Part shown: in pieces, positions 25,436 to 34,354 of the stretch
Layout of the letters: every line of letters starts with the position of its first letter
Position numbering within the stretch: position 1 is the stretch's first letter
Source: Armatimonadota bacterium
Lineage (GTDB): Bacteria; Armatimonadota; Fimbriimonadia; Fimbriimonadales; ATM1
Direction: 5' to 3'
Length of the DNA stretch: 60,293 bases
Assembly (NCBI GenBank): GCA_022567555.1
Contig: JADFGT010000006.1
Location: 1 to 60,293, forward strand
The notes under the pieces: model-generated
Seen by the model: only the letters and a program-made list of their open reading frames with translations
Databases searched by the model: none
Told to the model about the DNA's origin: nothing
Translations under genes and position numbers: made by a program

Positions 25436-26625
25436 GAAAAGGGCACATTCTCATTCTGGTTGAAAACCTTCCTGTTCCATTCGACCGCCGCGTCTGGATG
25501 GAGTCGCTGGCGCTCACCGAGGCAGGCTACAAGGTTAGTGTAATCTCGCCCTGCCCTAATGAGGAGCTGGACGAGCCGGATAAAGTGATCGAGGGAATCC
25601 ACGTCTACCGATACCCTCCGCCGAAGCCGACGCAGGGTGCGCTCAGTTTCATACGAGAGTTCTCTTATTGTTACTTCCAGACGAGACGCCTGGCGAGAGA
25701 GGTCTGGCGCACGGATCCGTTCGATGTCATTCACTCCTGCAACCCTCCGGACACGTTCTGGAAGTTAGCGAAGGGCTACAAACGGCACGGTGTGAAGTAT
25801 GTTTTCGATCATCATGACCTGTGCCCGGAGTTGTATATTTCGAAGTTCAATCGCGAAGATGTTTTCTTGAAGGGACTTTACTGGTTGGAGAAGAAGCAGT
25901 TTGATACCGCGGACGCCGTTATTTCCACGAACGAAAGTTACAGACAGGTCGCCATACGGCGCGGCGGAAAACGGCCGGAAGAAGTTGTAGTTGTTCGAAG
26001 CGGGCCGCTGCTCTCGCGGTTTCGCCGTGTTCCGCCCGACGAATCATTGAAGCGAGGCCGGCGGCACTTGGCGGTGTACCTGGGCGTTATGGGTCCACAG
26101 GACGGCGTGGATTACGCGCTTCGCGCTGTAAGGTATGCCGTTGACGCGGGCTTGGAGAGCACGTCCTTCGCGTTCATCGGCGGCGGGGACAGTTACGATG
26201 ATCTCGTTTTGCTCTCAGAGGAGCTCAGACTGGAAGAACACGTCACATTCACCGGGCGCATTCCGGACGATGAACTCGCGCTCTATCTATCTACGGCGGC
26301 GTTGGCACTTGCGCCGGACCCCCAAACACCGCTGAACGACGTGAGCACCATGAACAAGATCATCGAATACATGGCCATGCACCTGCCGATTGTCAGTTTC
26401 GACTTGAAAGAATCCCGCCATAGCGCCGGAGATGCTGCTGTGTATGTGACCGGCGACGACGAAGAGAAAATGGGCTTGTCAATAAAGGAACTGATCGAAG
26501 ACCCGCAGAGGCGAGAGCGAATGGGCCGGATCGGAAGAGAGCGTGTGGAGACTGAATTGGCCTGGGATTACGGGAAGCGTGTTCTGGTAGCCTTCTACGA
26601 CCGGCTTCTGGGTCATGCGGAGTAA
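25432..26625 (+). CDS. GT4-family glycosyltransferase
   Basis: Retaining glycosyltransferase of 397 residues with GT-B layout. The N-terminal half has LPVPFDRRVWMESLAL, FDVIHSCNPPD and FDHHDLCPELY; the C-terminal donor domain has YLGVMGPQDGVDYALRA, FIGGGDSYDDL and the acidic DVSTMNKIIEYMAMHLPIV, which matches the GT4 EX7E-type region with Asp and Glu variants. The FDRRVWME start is typical of enzymes that build capsule or exopolysaccharide. The GTG start overlaps the algD-like stop (GTGA), so the two act in one pathway, probably uronic-acid polysaccharide assembly. Confidence 0.9.
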   Translation: MRKGHILILVENLPVPFDRRVWMESLALTEAGYKVSVISPCPNEELDEPDKVIEGIHVYRYPPPKPTQGALSFIREFSYCYFQTRRLAREVWRTDPFDVIHSCNPPDTFWKLAKGYKRHGVKYVFDHHDLCPELYISKFNREDVFLKGLYWLEKKQFDTADAVISTNESYRQVAIRRGGKRPEEVVVVRSGPLLSRFRRVPPDESLKRGRRHLAVYLGVMGPQDGVDYALRAVRYAVDAGLESTSFAFIGGGDSYDDLVLLSEELRLEEHVTFTGRIPDDELALYLSTAALALAPDPQTPLNDVSTMNKIIEYMAMHLPIVSFDLKESRHSAGDAAVYVTGDDEEKMGLSIKELIEDPQRRERMGRIGRERVETELAWDYGKRVLVAFYDRLLGHAE

Positions 26626-26772
26626 GGTTTTCTGTTTTAGAGGGGGGCACTGTGCCATGTTACGCATTCGCCTCCGTATCGGACGAATTCGACGCGAAGG
26701 GCCAATCTGCGCCCATTGACGAATGCGGCGCTGCAGAGCACGGGCGATGTTCTTGGCCGGGTCTGACGCGCC

Positions 26773-29700
26773 TCAGGTGGAGACCGGTTCGAAATAGGAC
26801 GCCTTCTCTTCCGGGCGAAGCGTCCGCCATATTAGAAACTGTTTGCGCAGACTCCGAAGGAATCTTCTGTTTAGGTTCTCCCAGTGTTCGGGGTCGCCGG
26901 CAACTCGGACGATCTCTGCGGTGATATCGCAGACGTCCGGAATGTCGGTCGGGCTGAAGATCAGCGAAAAATCTTGCTGCACGCCCAAGTCGTAAGGCGT
27001 GAGCCAGCAACGCGCCGCCGCGTAGAAGCCTTCGCCACGCTCAGTGTCCGTTTTGCCGGCCCGAACGTTTTCGGTTACGAACTCTCCGATGCTGTACTCT
27101 TCATGGCCGGCGAACCATTCCTCGTAGAACCGAGAGAGTCCCTCGGCGTGTGACCGGGAAACCGTGAATGGCAACGGGATGAGCCAGCGGTCGCCCTCGG
27201 GGGGGGCGGCACGCCATTCTTCCGTGCCGGCCGGGGTGGCGACGCGCGCTGCGACGTACGCAGGATAGATAGTGCTGAGCAATACTACGCTAACGACCAC
27301 CAACGTCGCCATGATCGCGGACAGGCTGCTGAAATTGAGGTAGATGCCGGGGAAGGCGTCGGTTGCCACAACGACCTTCGCCGCAGTCTGCGCCAAGAGA
27401 TAACCGAAGACCGCCCCAATTACGGCGTAGACGAGAGACTCGGCGAAGAACAGGGCCGCGATGTGCCTCGGTGAGAGGCCGACGGCGCTCAGGATGCCGA
27501 TCTCGCGCCTTCGCTCGAGGACGCTGGCGATCATTGTGTTCAGGACGATGATGGCCGCAAGGATAACGGGAATCGCCACATATTCGAGCCCACGCGTTTT
27601 TGGCGCTGCAATCGTGCTGAAGCGCCGGATCTCCGGACCGTCCGGGCCGGCTGCGGCGGCATATAGGTTCAGGCCCAGGCGCGGCATTATCGTTTTCATC
27701 GCCGACTGCGTGTCTTCGATCGACGGAAATGAGACTGCAATCGAACGGATGTCGGCGCCCATGTTCACCGCCGTCTCCGCCGGTATAAGCATGATTGTGC
27801 TCGGGTCTACGCGAATGTATTTTCGAAAGGCGAGGTCTCCGCCTCGGCCCTGCATTTGGAGTTGCCGGGAAACGCCGAAATCAGCCGGCATAATGTTCTC
27901 TCTATCCAGGTCAGTGATCGCTTTCAGTTTCGCGTCGTCTGCAATCCCGATGACGCGAAACTCAGAACCTCCGAAGGTGATGGCGGCTTTCCCCACGTCG
28001 TCATGGCGAATCTTCAGACGCTCGGCGACGGAAGCCGGAAGGATGACGGCGAACACGTCGCCCTCCCGAAACCACCTGCCACCAGGGAGAAGCGCATCCT
28101 GAGGGCGGCTGATCTTCGACTCCTGCGGGTCCATTCCGAGAATAGCGGTGACATCAAAGACGCCGGATGGACCGGTTACGCTCAACACGCTCTGCGCGCC
28201 GATTTCAGCACCGTAAAACCATGCCCGGCGGCCGACCGTCCCCTGGCGGGAGAACTCTGTGCGCAAACTACGGTAGGCGTTCTCTTCCAACGGCATCAAG
28301 CTTGGGTCCCGCAAGAGGATGCCTGAATACCTCGGCGTTCCTTCGGTGGGCACTTCATTGAACCTCAGTTCGGTTACGACGCTTGTAAAACTTAGGACGA
28401 TAAACGTGACAATGACCAGCGTTGCGCATGTAAGCACAGTGCGCGCGCGCCTCCGTCTCATGTTGCTGATTGCGATGTTGAGAGCGGTCAAGGCGATGCC
28501 TATCTTCCCGACCTGCTCCTGATGCACTCCCCCGACCTGTTGCTGCAACTTTTGAATGCCCGATTCGAACTTTCCTACGACAAACGTGATGACGATGAGG
28601 CTCAGGGCACCCATAATGAACGCCACAAATATCATGAGCGTATTTCCGGTAAGTTCAAACGCGGGGTGCAACACGCGTAGCGCAAGAAAGACAACGATGA
28701 AGACAGTCCCGGCGACCAGCAATTGCCCCGTCATTTTCTTGGACGCAAAGAGAAGTCGTTCAATAAAATAACTGAATGGCAGCAGCAGCGCCAGATAAAA
28801 GATCAGTCCGTTAAGGATGTCCTTCGTCGTTGCGAGGAGTTGAGGATGGGCGCGAAGAGCGTACCCCCATGCAGCTCTTGCATGCCGGTCGGCGGCGGAA
28901 TAGACCTTTTCATTAAGGGCCTGGTCGGCCGCCGCAATCTCGTCGCGTGCGGACTGCTGCAGGTCATTGATTCCGACGTTTATTATGCGGTGTGTTTTCA
29001 GTTTCCGAATGCGCCCTTCGTTTATTGCCCACAGGTCGCGGGCCGACTCCAGCGCCGGGTGAGGGAAGAGACCGGCAGACGCAATGCGCGCGCGGTCGGA
29101 CAGGCGCCCGTCTTCAGAATTGGCGACGCCGGCGTCCCCGCCGACGAGATAGCCTCCACCCGCAACGTCGTCGAGCGTGCTGTTCGTCAGCGCCAGACGC
29201 GCCTCCCCTGGAACAAGTCCCGCCAAGACCTTTATGCGGGTTCCAGGAACGGCGTAGACAACGATCGAGTCTTCAACGAAACTGTGAAAGCTCCGGTCCC
29301 AGGCCGGAATGTCGAATGCGTAGCGTCGAGGAGGGCCGTTGTTCCGCGCGTCCAACACTTGCACATAGTTGTATGAACGCAAAAGATGCGGGTCCACGAC
29401 GCCATAGAAATCAATCACTTCGCACGCAAAAACAACTGCCGGCGTCTCTCGAAAACTCGTCTTCATCATGAACACGGTTGAGAAGGTGCCGTCATCCTGC
29501 CTTCGGAAATCGAGCGTGTGTGAGATGCGGTCATTCTCATCCAGCACAAAGGCCCAGACTGCAATCGGCCCTCGCAGTGACTCAAGCATGGAGGTAACGG
29601 GCGGGACTCCGTAAAGCGAATACCTTCCATCGTTGTATCCTGCGCGCACGATGAGGGCTCCTCGAACGCCGAGGTAACTCTGAAAGCCCTGGCGGAGGAC

Positions 29701-31329
29701 GACAAGAGCGCCCTTCATCGGTACGTCCGGCAAGAAACTGCGCCTCGGATCGTAGCTGAGAACGCGCCCGGATATTGTGCCGAATCCTGCGATGAGAGAC
29801 ATGCGCTTCATTGCGCTGCCTCCGCGATACGGCATGCTGAATGCACCGGCTACATCTTGCGCATCGTTCAGAATGTGATGCAGCAGGCAGCCGAGAACGC
29901 GCGTTTGGGTGACGACATTGCCGAGGTTTACCGTTTCGAGTCTATCGAACGGGGTGTCTTGAATGTTGCGGGTGTCCTGCGAGGTCATGAACGTGACGGC
30001 ATTCATACCGGCCAGGTTGAACATCTCCGCTTCCAAAGCAAACCGGCCGGGCACATGGTTTTTCCAGTGTCTCCCGTCAGGATTGTTGACGCCGTCCGCA
30101 AACAGGCGGTCCCGGGAGATGCGCAATGCTCGTCCGATGCTGTCCATGCGATCTCCGAGCGCGCGCGCAACGGCGCGTTCCGTCTCGATGTTCTCCGGCC
30201 GGTAATCCACCCACCAGCCCTGGGCCGATGCCACAACGCCGGCGTTCCGGCTGCTCAAATCAAAGCAGATGGAGAACTGCGGCGTTTTCCCGCCGGTGAT
30301 CTCCCAGCCGTCTTGAAACCGTTTCTCAATGAACGCGCGCACGCCTTGCAACGCCTGAAAGTGCGCGGTGGTGAGAAGAAAGAGCGCGCTTCGCCTCGGC
30401 CTGCGATCTTTGAACACGCGAGCCAATTCCAGTAGCGCGGCCGCTCCGCAAAACTGGTCGGCGCCCGGCGAGAGCGCGGGGACGACCGAAACGGAGTCGG
30501 TATAAGCGGAGAGCAGAACCCACTCGTCACGCATGAGAGGGTCTGAGCCGGGTACAGCGACATAAAGGTTGGAAACCTCCTGATCAACCCACTTCTGGCG
30601 GCATGTGAGGCGAACTGTCTGTCCCAAAGATGCAAGGAGCGGCCCGGCCTCGGCGCGCGAAGCCCAGAACCGAGGACAGTTGTGAGGCAGTTTCGACCAC
30701 TTGGCTTCGCCCTGCGTCCTCTGGGTCTGCACCGGCTCCAGAAAGATCACGGCGGCTGCGCCCAGCCGGGCGGCGTTCCTCCAGTTTTGGCCGCTGTTGA
30801 ACTCCATCAGAACGATAGAGCCTTTTACATCCTGGCCGTCGAATCGTTCGATTGCGCCGTCGCCCGCGTAAATCAGCGGCCCCGACACGTCGCATGTCGA
30901 GGTGCGCACTCCGTTCGGCCAAAGCGGGAAGACCTCGATACTCCCTTGCGGCGTGGATACGATTCCGACCGCGTTGGGGTCCGGAACTGTCACGGTAAAG
31001 CGCTCTTCCACGACGTGGCCTAAGACGCCCAGGCCCTCCGGGCCCTTTAAGCGCTCGATCAATTGCCGGGGGGGGCCGCCCAGGCGTCCCGTCTGGCCGA
31101 AGGCTCGCATCGTGCGTTCGATTCGCTCCGGCTGAATCTCTCTCAGTATTTCCCAATACGCTTGCTCCGCCTCGGCCTCAGGCCCCTCGGAAAACGCCGG
31201 GACGGCAGCCGCAAGAATAATGAGCAGGGCGATACTGAGCGTCGCGAACCCTCCCCTACGGAGGGCTCGCGGCTCGTCCTGCCTCTGAACGAGACCTCTA
31301 TTGCATCGGTGCACGTTGCGGTGTCTCAT
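26773..31329 (-). CDS. M28-like pseudopeptidase fused to an FtsX/MacB permease
   Basis: A very large 1518-residue membrane protein. After an N-terminal membrane segment (near 35-52), residues of about 100-480 resemble a protease-associated plus M28 aminopeptidase pair: a PGADQFCGAAALLELARVF helix follows LLSAYTDSVSVVPAL. The M28 zinc ligands are not conserved: His, Asp-Asn and Glu-Glu read Ala, Asp-Gln and Ala-His. Two membrane helices near 850-920 precede SNMRRRRARTVLTCATLVIV, the start of a MacB-type permease, and RRREIGILSAVGLSPRHI marks its coupling helix. ATG 31329 overlaps the GH127 stop (ATGA). No ATPase gene is adjacent. Function is unknown. Confidence 0.85.
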   Translation of the reverse strand: MRHRNVHRCNRGLVQRQDEPRALRRGGFATLSIALLIILAAAVPAFSEGPEAEAEQAYWEILREIQPERIERTMRAFGQTGRLGGPPRQLIERLKGPEGLGVLGHVVEERFTVTVPDPNAVGIVSTPQGSIEVFPLWPNGVRTSTCDVSGPLIYAGDGAIERFDGQDVKGSIVLMEFNSGQNWRNAARLGAAAVIFLEPVQTQRTQGEAKWSKLPHNCPRFWASRAEAGPLLASLGQTVRLTCRQKWVDQEVSNLYVAVPGSDPLMRDEWVLLSAYTDSVSVVPALSPGADQFCGAAALLELARVFKDRRPRRSALFLLTTAHFQALQGVRAFIEKRFQDGWEITGGKTPQFSICFDLSSRNAGVVASAQGWWVDYRPENIETERAVARALGDRMDSIGRALRISRDRLFADGVNNPDGRHWKNHVPGRFALEAEMFNLAGMNAVTFMTSQDTRNIQDTPFDRLETVNLGNVVTQTRVLGCLLHHILNDAQDVAGAFSMPYRGGSAMKRMSLIAGFGTISGRVLSYDPRRSFLPDVPMKGALVVLRQGFQSYLGVRGALIVRAGYNDGRYSLYGVPPVTSMLESLRGPIAVWAFVLDENDRISHTLDFRRQDDGTFSTVFMMKTSFRETPAVVFACEVIDFYGVVDPHLLRSYNYVQVLDARNNGPPRRYAFDIPAWDRSFHSFVEDSIVVYAVPGTRIKVLAGLVPGEARLALTNSTLDDVAGGGYLVGGDAGVANSEDGRLSDRARIASAGLFPHPALESARDLWAINEGRIRKLKTHRIINVGINDLQQSARDEIAAADQALNEKVYSAADRHARAAWGYALRAHPQLLATTKDILNGLIFYLALLLPFSYFIERLLFASKKMTGQLLVAGTVFIVVFLALRVLHPAFELTGNTLMIFVAFIMGALSLIVITFVVGKFESGIQKLQQQVGGVHQEQVGKIGIALTALNIAISNMRRRRARTVLTCATLVIVTFIVLSFTSVVTELRFNEVPTEGTPRYSGILLRDPSLMPLEENAYRSLRTEFSRQGTVGRRAWFYGAEIGAQSVLSVTGPSGVFDVTAILGMDPQESKISRPQDALLPGGRWFREGDVFAVILPASVAERLKIRHDDVGKAAITFGGSEFRVIGIADDAKLKAITDLDRENIMPADFGVSRQLQMQGRGGDLAFRKYIRVDPSTIMLIPAETAVNMGADIRSIAVSFPSIEDTQSAMKTIMPRLGLNLYAAAAGPDGPEIRRFSTIAAPKTRGLEYVAIPVILAAIIVLNTMIASVLERRREIGILSAVGLSPRHIAALFFAESLVYAVIGAVFGYLLAQTAAKVVVATDAFPGIYLNFSSLSAIMATLVVVSVVLLSTIYPAYVAARVATPAGTEEWRAAPPEGDRWLIPLPFTVSRSHAEGLSRFYEEWFAGHEEYSIGEFVTENVRAGKTDTERGEGFYAAARCWLTPYDLGVQQDFSLIFSPTDIPDVCDITAEIVRVAGDPEHWENLNRRFLRSLRKQFLIWRTLRPEEKASYFEPVST

Positions 31330-33185
31330 TTCTCGGCGATAGGCATCCAAACAATCATTTCGCCCGGCTCCCGATTGGCCCGGGCGAAGTAGGGCACGGC
31401 AGTGAGCCGGACAGCTCTGTCTGATTCGACCGCTTGTTCCGGCCCGAAATAGGCGGATTGCGCGGAGAAACAGGAGCGAGGGACGCGGCCTTCGGTCGTC
31501 AGCGCCTCCACTCCGCTTAGCAGATCAGGCCGCCAATCATGCGCCACATGTGCCCCGGCGTTCACGCAAGCGTCGCGGACCGGTACTCCCGGGTTGCCGG
31601 CCGACTCGAAGCAGTAGACAATCGGACCTCGAATGAAAGCGGCAGCGTTGCGGTTTTCGCGGATACGAGGATTGGCCGCGACGCGCAACGCCGGCATCTG
31701 CATCCGCAGCAGGACGCGGTCTCCGTTTCGCCACGCCCTGCGCACACGGTGGAATGCGCCGGGCTGCGCTTCTCGGCGGCCTTCCGGGGTCTCCACCACT
31801 GCCGCGCCGCACCAGCGCGGGATTCGAAGGCGCAACTCGAACTCGCCCTCCGATTGCACCTCCAACGAGACGTCTCCATCCCACGGATAGCGCGTCGTCA
31901 TCCTTAGCGCAAACTCGCTGTGTCGCAACTGAACGTTATCATACAAGTTAACGAACACGCCGTCATCGTCCGTTGCGAAGAACAGGCCGTGAACCGAGCA
32001 GATCGTGCGATATATGTTCGGCGGACAGCACGCGCAGTCGAACCAGGGCCGGCGTTCATGACTTGCGTCGCATTCGAGCGGATTCACATAAAAGTATCGC
32101 GTTCCGTCGAGTGAAACACCGCTGAGGAAACTGTTATAAAGCGCGTTCTCGATGACGTCGATATACTTTGCGTCCGCCGTGATTGCGAACATGCGCCAGT
32201 TCCACATCACCGAGGCGGTTGCCGCGCATGTTTCGGCATATGCCCGCGCGTTGGGCAGTTCGTATCGCTCGCCGAACGCTTCCCCTTCATGGCGCGCGCC
32301 GACTCCGCCGGTTATGTACGTTTTCCCGGTCTGAACGTCTTCCCATAGGGTAGTCAGAGAGTCGAGGAGGGTGTCCTCCCCGGTTTCCAAGTAGATATCC
32401 GCGGCTCCGGCATACAGGTACAGTGCCCTGACCGCGTGTCCGGCCGCGGCGCGCTGCTCGCGGACCGGCAGATGGTCCAGAAGGTACTCCTTGCCGCCGA
32501 GTACCGGCGGGTCTTGGCCACGAGCGTCCAAAAACCTTTGGCTCAGAGTCAGCCAGCGCCGATTTCCGGTCTCCCGATAAAGTTCCGCGAGCGCCATCTC
32601 TGCGCACGGGTGCCCCCCCGTCGCAAAGCGTCCGTCCGGGCCGAACTGTTCGTAAAGGTGCGAAGCCAGCCTCTCGGCGACGATTAGGAGCCGGCGTTGC
32701 CCGGTCGCGCGGTGGTGTGCGATAGCGGCCTGTATGAGGTGGCCCGCGCAGTAGATCTCATGGTCCGATTCCAGATTGGTGAAGCGGTCCTTTTTCCGCT
32801 CTCCGACAAACCATGTGTTGAGATACCCATCCGAGTCTTGCGTACCTTCTATCTTTTCGATGATGGAGTCCACGTCAGGCCGCAGCTCTTCGCATGCGCG
32901 GGAACCGAGCGCGTATGAAGCCGCTTCGAGCCACTTGTATAGGTCGCTGTCTCGATAAACGAGTCCGCGGGCTTCGGCGGAAGAGAGGCCCGCCGCGATG
33001 TCGAACGCCTCGACGGAGCCCGTCTTCCGCAGTTGCTCCAGCCCGTGCCACAGGCCGTTCTCATGAATCGCTCTTTGGCGCGCGGACCAGAATCCGTCTC
33101 CGAGGCGGACCGCCGAGAGAGGAAGCGGTCGGACGCGAGCGTGGGGGCTGGAACCGAACGCAATGATGGGGTCCGCCGCCTTCAT
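31326..33185 (-). CDS. GH127 beta-L-arabinofuranosidase-like protein
   Basis: The 619-residue protein has the GH127 (former DUF1680) layout: an N-terminal DGFWSARQRAIHENGL, an (alpha/alpha)6 barrel with TITGGVGARHEGEAFGERYELPN, and FLSGVSLDGTRYFYVNPLE followed by the Cys-rich zinc and catalytic site WFDCACCPPN near residues 380-390. Known members release L-arabinofuranose with a Cys nucleophile. No signal peptide is visible, so it would act on imported oligosaccharides. A TAGAAT ends six bases before the ATG. It is the first gene of an operon with the giant permease fusion, an unexpected partner. Confidence 0.9.
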   Translation of the reverse strand: MKAADPIIAFGSSPHARVRPLPLSAVRLGDGFWSARQRAIHENGLWHGLEQLRKTGSVEAFDIAAGLSSAEARGLVYRDSDLYKWLEAASYALGSRACEELRPDVDSIIEKIEGTQDSDGYLNTWFVGERKKDRFTNLESDHEIYCAGHLIQAAIAHHRATGQRRLLIVAERLASHLYEQFGPDGRFATGGHPCAEMALAELYRETGNRRWLTLSQRFLDARGQDPPVLGGKEYLLDHLPVREQRAAAGHAVRALYLYAGAADIYLETGEDTLLDSLTTLWEDVQTGKTYITGGVGARHEGEAFGERYELPNARAYAETCAATASVMWNWRMFAITADAKYIDVIENALYNSFLSGVSLDGTRYFYVNPLECDASHERRPWFDCACCPPNIYRTICSVHGLFFATDDDGVFVNLYDNVQLRHSEFALRMTTRYPWDGDVSLEVQSEGEFELRLRIPRWCGAAVVETPEGRREAQPGAFHRVRRAWRNGDRVLLRMQMPALRVAANPRIRENRNAAAFIRGPIVYCFESAGNPGVPVRDACVNAGAHVAHDWRPDLLSGVEALTTEGRVPRSCFSAQSAYFGPEQAVESDRAVRLTAVPYFARANREPGEMIVWMPIAEK

Positions 33186-33191
33186 GGCGGG

Positions 33192-33197
33192 ATTCTA
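33192..33197 (-). promoter_or_regulatory. -10 hexamer TAGAAT of the GH127 operon
   Basis: TAGAAT on the minus strand ends exactly six bases before the ATG at 33185, without a ribosome-binding site. Confidence 0.6.
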
Positions 33198-33247
33198 TCT
33201 CAGACGAGAGAACCGTCCCCGGCACGGGATCGTCCGCGCCGTGGGAC

Positions 33248-33670
33248 TCAGCCCTGGCCGCGCCGTGTCAGCGCCCGGCCGACGAGCCACGCCGCCGCCG
33301 CCGGGGCGACCGATCTCGCCGAATCGAAAGCGAACGCGAGGGCGCGTGAGTCCGCGCCGCCGTCGGCCATGCGGAAAAGCGAGACGAGCGCCTGCACCGC
33401 CAGGCATAGGGCGCCGCCGAACAGAAGAGCGCCGTACCGTCCTCCGCGTCCCATCTGCAAACCGAGTATGAGGCAGGCGATGAGCGGAATCCAGGCGTAG
33501 GTCCCGATCCAGCCGAGCGCGGTTTCGGCCGAGGGCATCCACGACGGCGCGAAACCGGGACGCGCTGCGGAAGGCGTGAGGGTCTCGGCAACGCGCCAGC
33601 CGGCGACCGTCACCGCGAAGACCGGCATGACGAAGGCGAGCAGACAGCCCGGCTGGCCTTCCTCTTTCAT
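33248..33670 (-). CDS. small integral membrane protein, unknown function
   Basis: A 140-residue protein with four hydrophobic segments: about 10-27 (LLAFVMPVFAVTVAGW), 52-69 (IGTYAWIPLIACLILGL), 78-95 (GALLFGGALCLAVQALVSL) and 118-132. No family is recognised. A TAGCCT hexamer lies nine bases before the ATG. It stands alone between the GH127 operon, 62 bases downstream, and a divergent hypothetical gene. Coding character is supported by the even hydrophobic spacing and GC-rich third positions. Confidence 0.65.
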   Translation of the reverse strand: MKEEGQPGCLLAFVMPVFAVTVAGWRVAETLTPSAARPGFAPSWMPSAETALGWIGTYAWIPLIACLILGLQMGRGGRYGALLFGGALCLAVQALVSLFRMADGGADSRALAFAFDSARSVAPAAAAWLVGRALTRRGQG

Positions 33671-33679
33671 GAGGCGAAC

Positions 33680-33685
33680 AGGCTA
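33680..33685 (-). promoter_or_regulatory. -10-like hexamer TAGCCT of the gene at 33248
   Basis: TAGCCT on the minus strand, nine bases before the ATG at 33670. It fits the TANNNT pattern of this window but is a weak match to the usual consensus. Confidence 0.35.
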
Positions 33686-33712
33686 CCCCTCCCGCCGCGT
33701 TCCGGCGTGGGC

Positions 33713-33718
33713 TACACT
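33713..33718 (+). promoter_or_regulatory. -10 hexamer TACACT of the gene at 33725
   Basis: TACACT ends exactly six bases before the proposed GTG start and supports that start over the in-frame GTG at 33707, which lies upstream of the hexamer. Confidence 0.5.
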
Positions 33719-33724
33719 ACGCCC

Positions 33725-34228
33725 GTGACCCTGGTTGTGGAGTTCGCCCAGTTTGTCGAGGCGGTCCGCCGCTTCGGCGAGCCGGAAGAGGGATGTGTCC
33801 TGCGCAAGGTGGTCGGCGACGTGGTTCATCTCACTCACGTGAACGCTTCTGCCGGCGTGCAAATCGTTACCCTTTTTCAGGGCGGCGAGGAGGACGTGGA
33901 ACGGACGCTCAGCGCGGAAGGGCTTAAGACTATGCGCGGCGTGTGGGTGACCGAGGCGTCGCTGGAGCATTTGGCCCGTGTCGCGGGCGAAGCCCACATC
34001 GCCGCCGTCGCGTATCAAACGCCCGACGGCCCCGGCCTCTGGATGGACGTGTTCCCGACGCCGCCGAGTGAAGGCGACGTGCTGCGGGCCATATTCGATG
34101 AGTTCGTTACGGAAGGACTCCTCGTTGACAGGGATTTCGATACGTTTCTCGCCGAGGCGAAGCCCCAGGTCCGGGTTCTCGGGCCGGAAGAGATTGAGCG
34201 GTTTCTGAAGCAGAAGCCGCGTCCGTAA
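33725..34228 (+). CDS. hypothetical protein, 167 residues
   Basis: A soluble acidic protein I do not recognise. It reads as regular alternating strands and helices (VVEFAQFVEAVRRFG, GVQIVTLFQGGEEDVERTL, FVTEGLLVDRDFDTFLAEA), consistent with a small alpha/beta domain. GTG 33725 is chosen because TACACT ends six bases upstream. The next gene lies 126 bases away in the same direction with no clear signal between. Function cannot be inferred from context. Confidence 0.7.
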   Translation: MTLVVEFAQFVEAVRRFGEPEEGCVLRKVVGDVVHLTHVNASAGVQIVTLFQGGEEDVERTLSAEGLKTMRGVWVTEASLEHLARVAGEAHIAAVAYQTPDGPGLWMDVFPTPPSEGDVLRAIFDEFVTEGLLVDRDFDTFLAEAKPQVRVLGPEEIERFLKQKPRP

Positions 34229-34354
34229 GAATCTGTGTAGGGGTGACTCGACCGGAAGAAGTTGGCTTCAATATGTGCGGCCGAGAGTCGCCCAAACCGC
34301 GCACATCGAACACAATGACGCGACCCCCTGGGGATAAGCCTCGTCCGTAAACCG

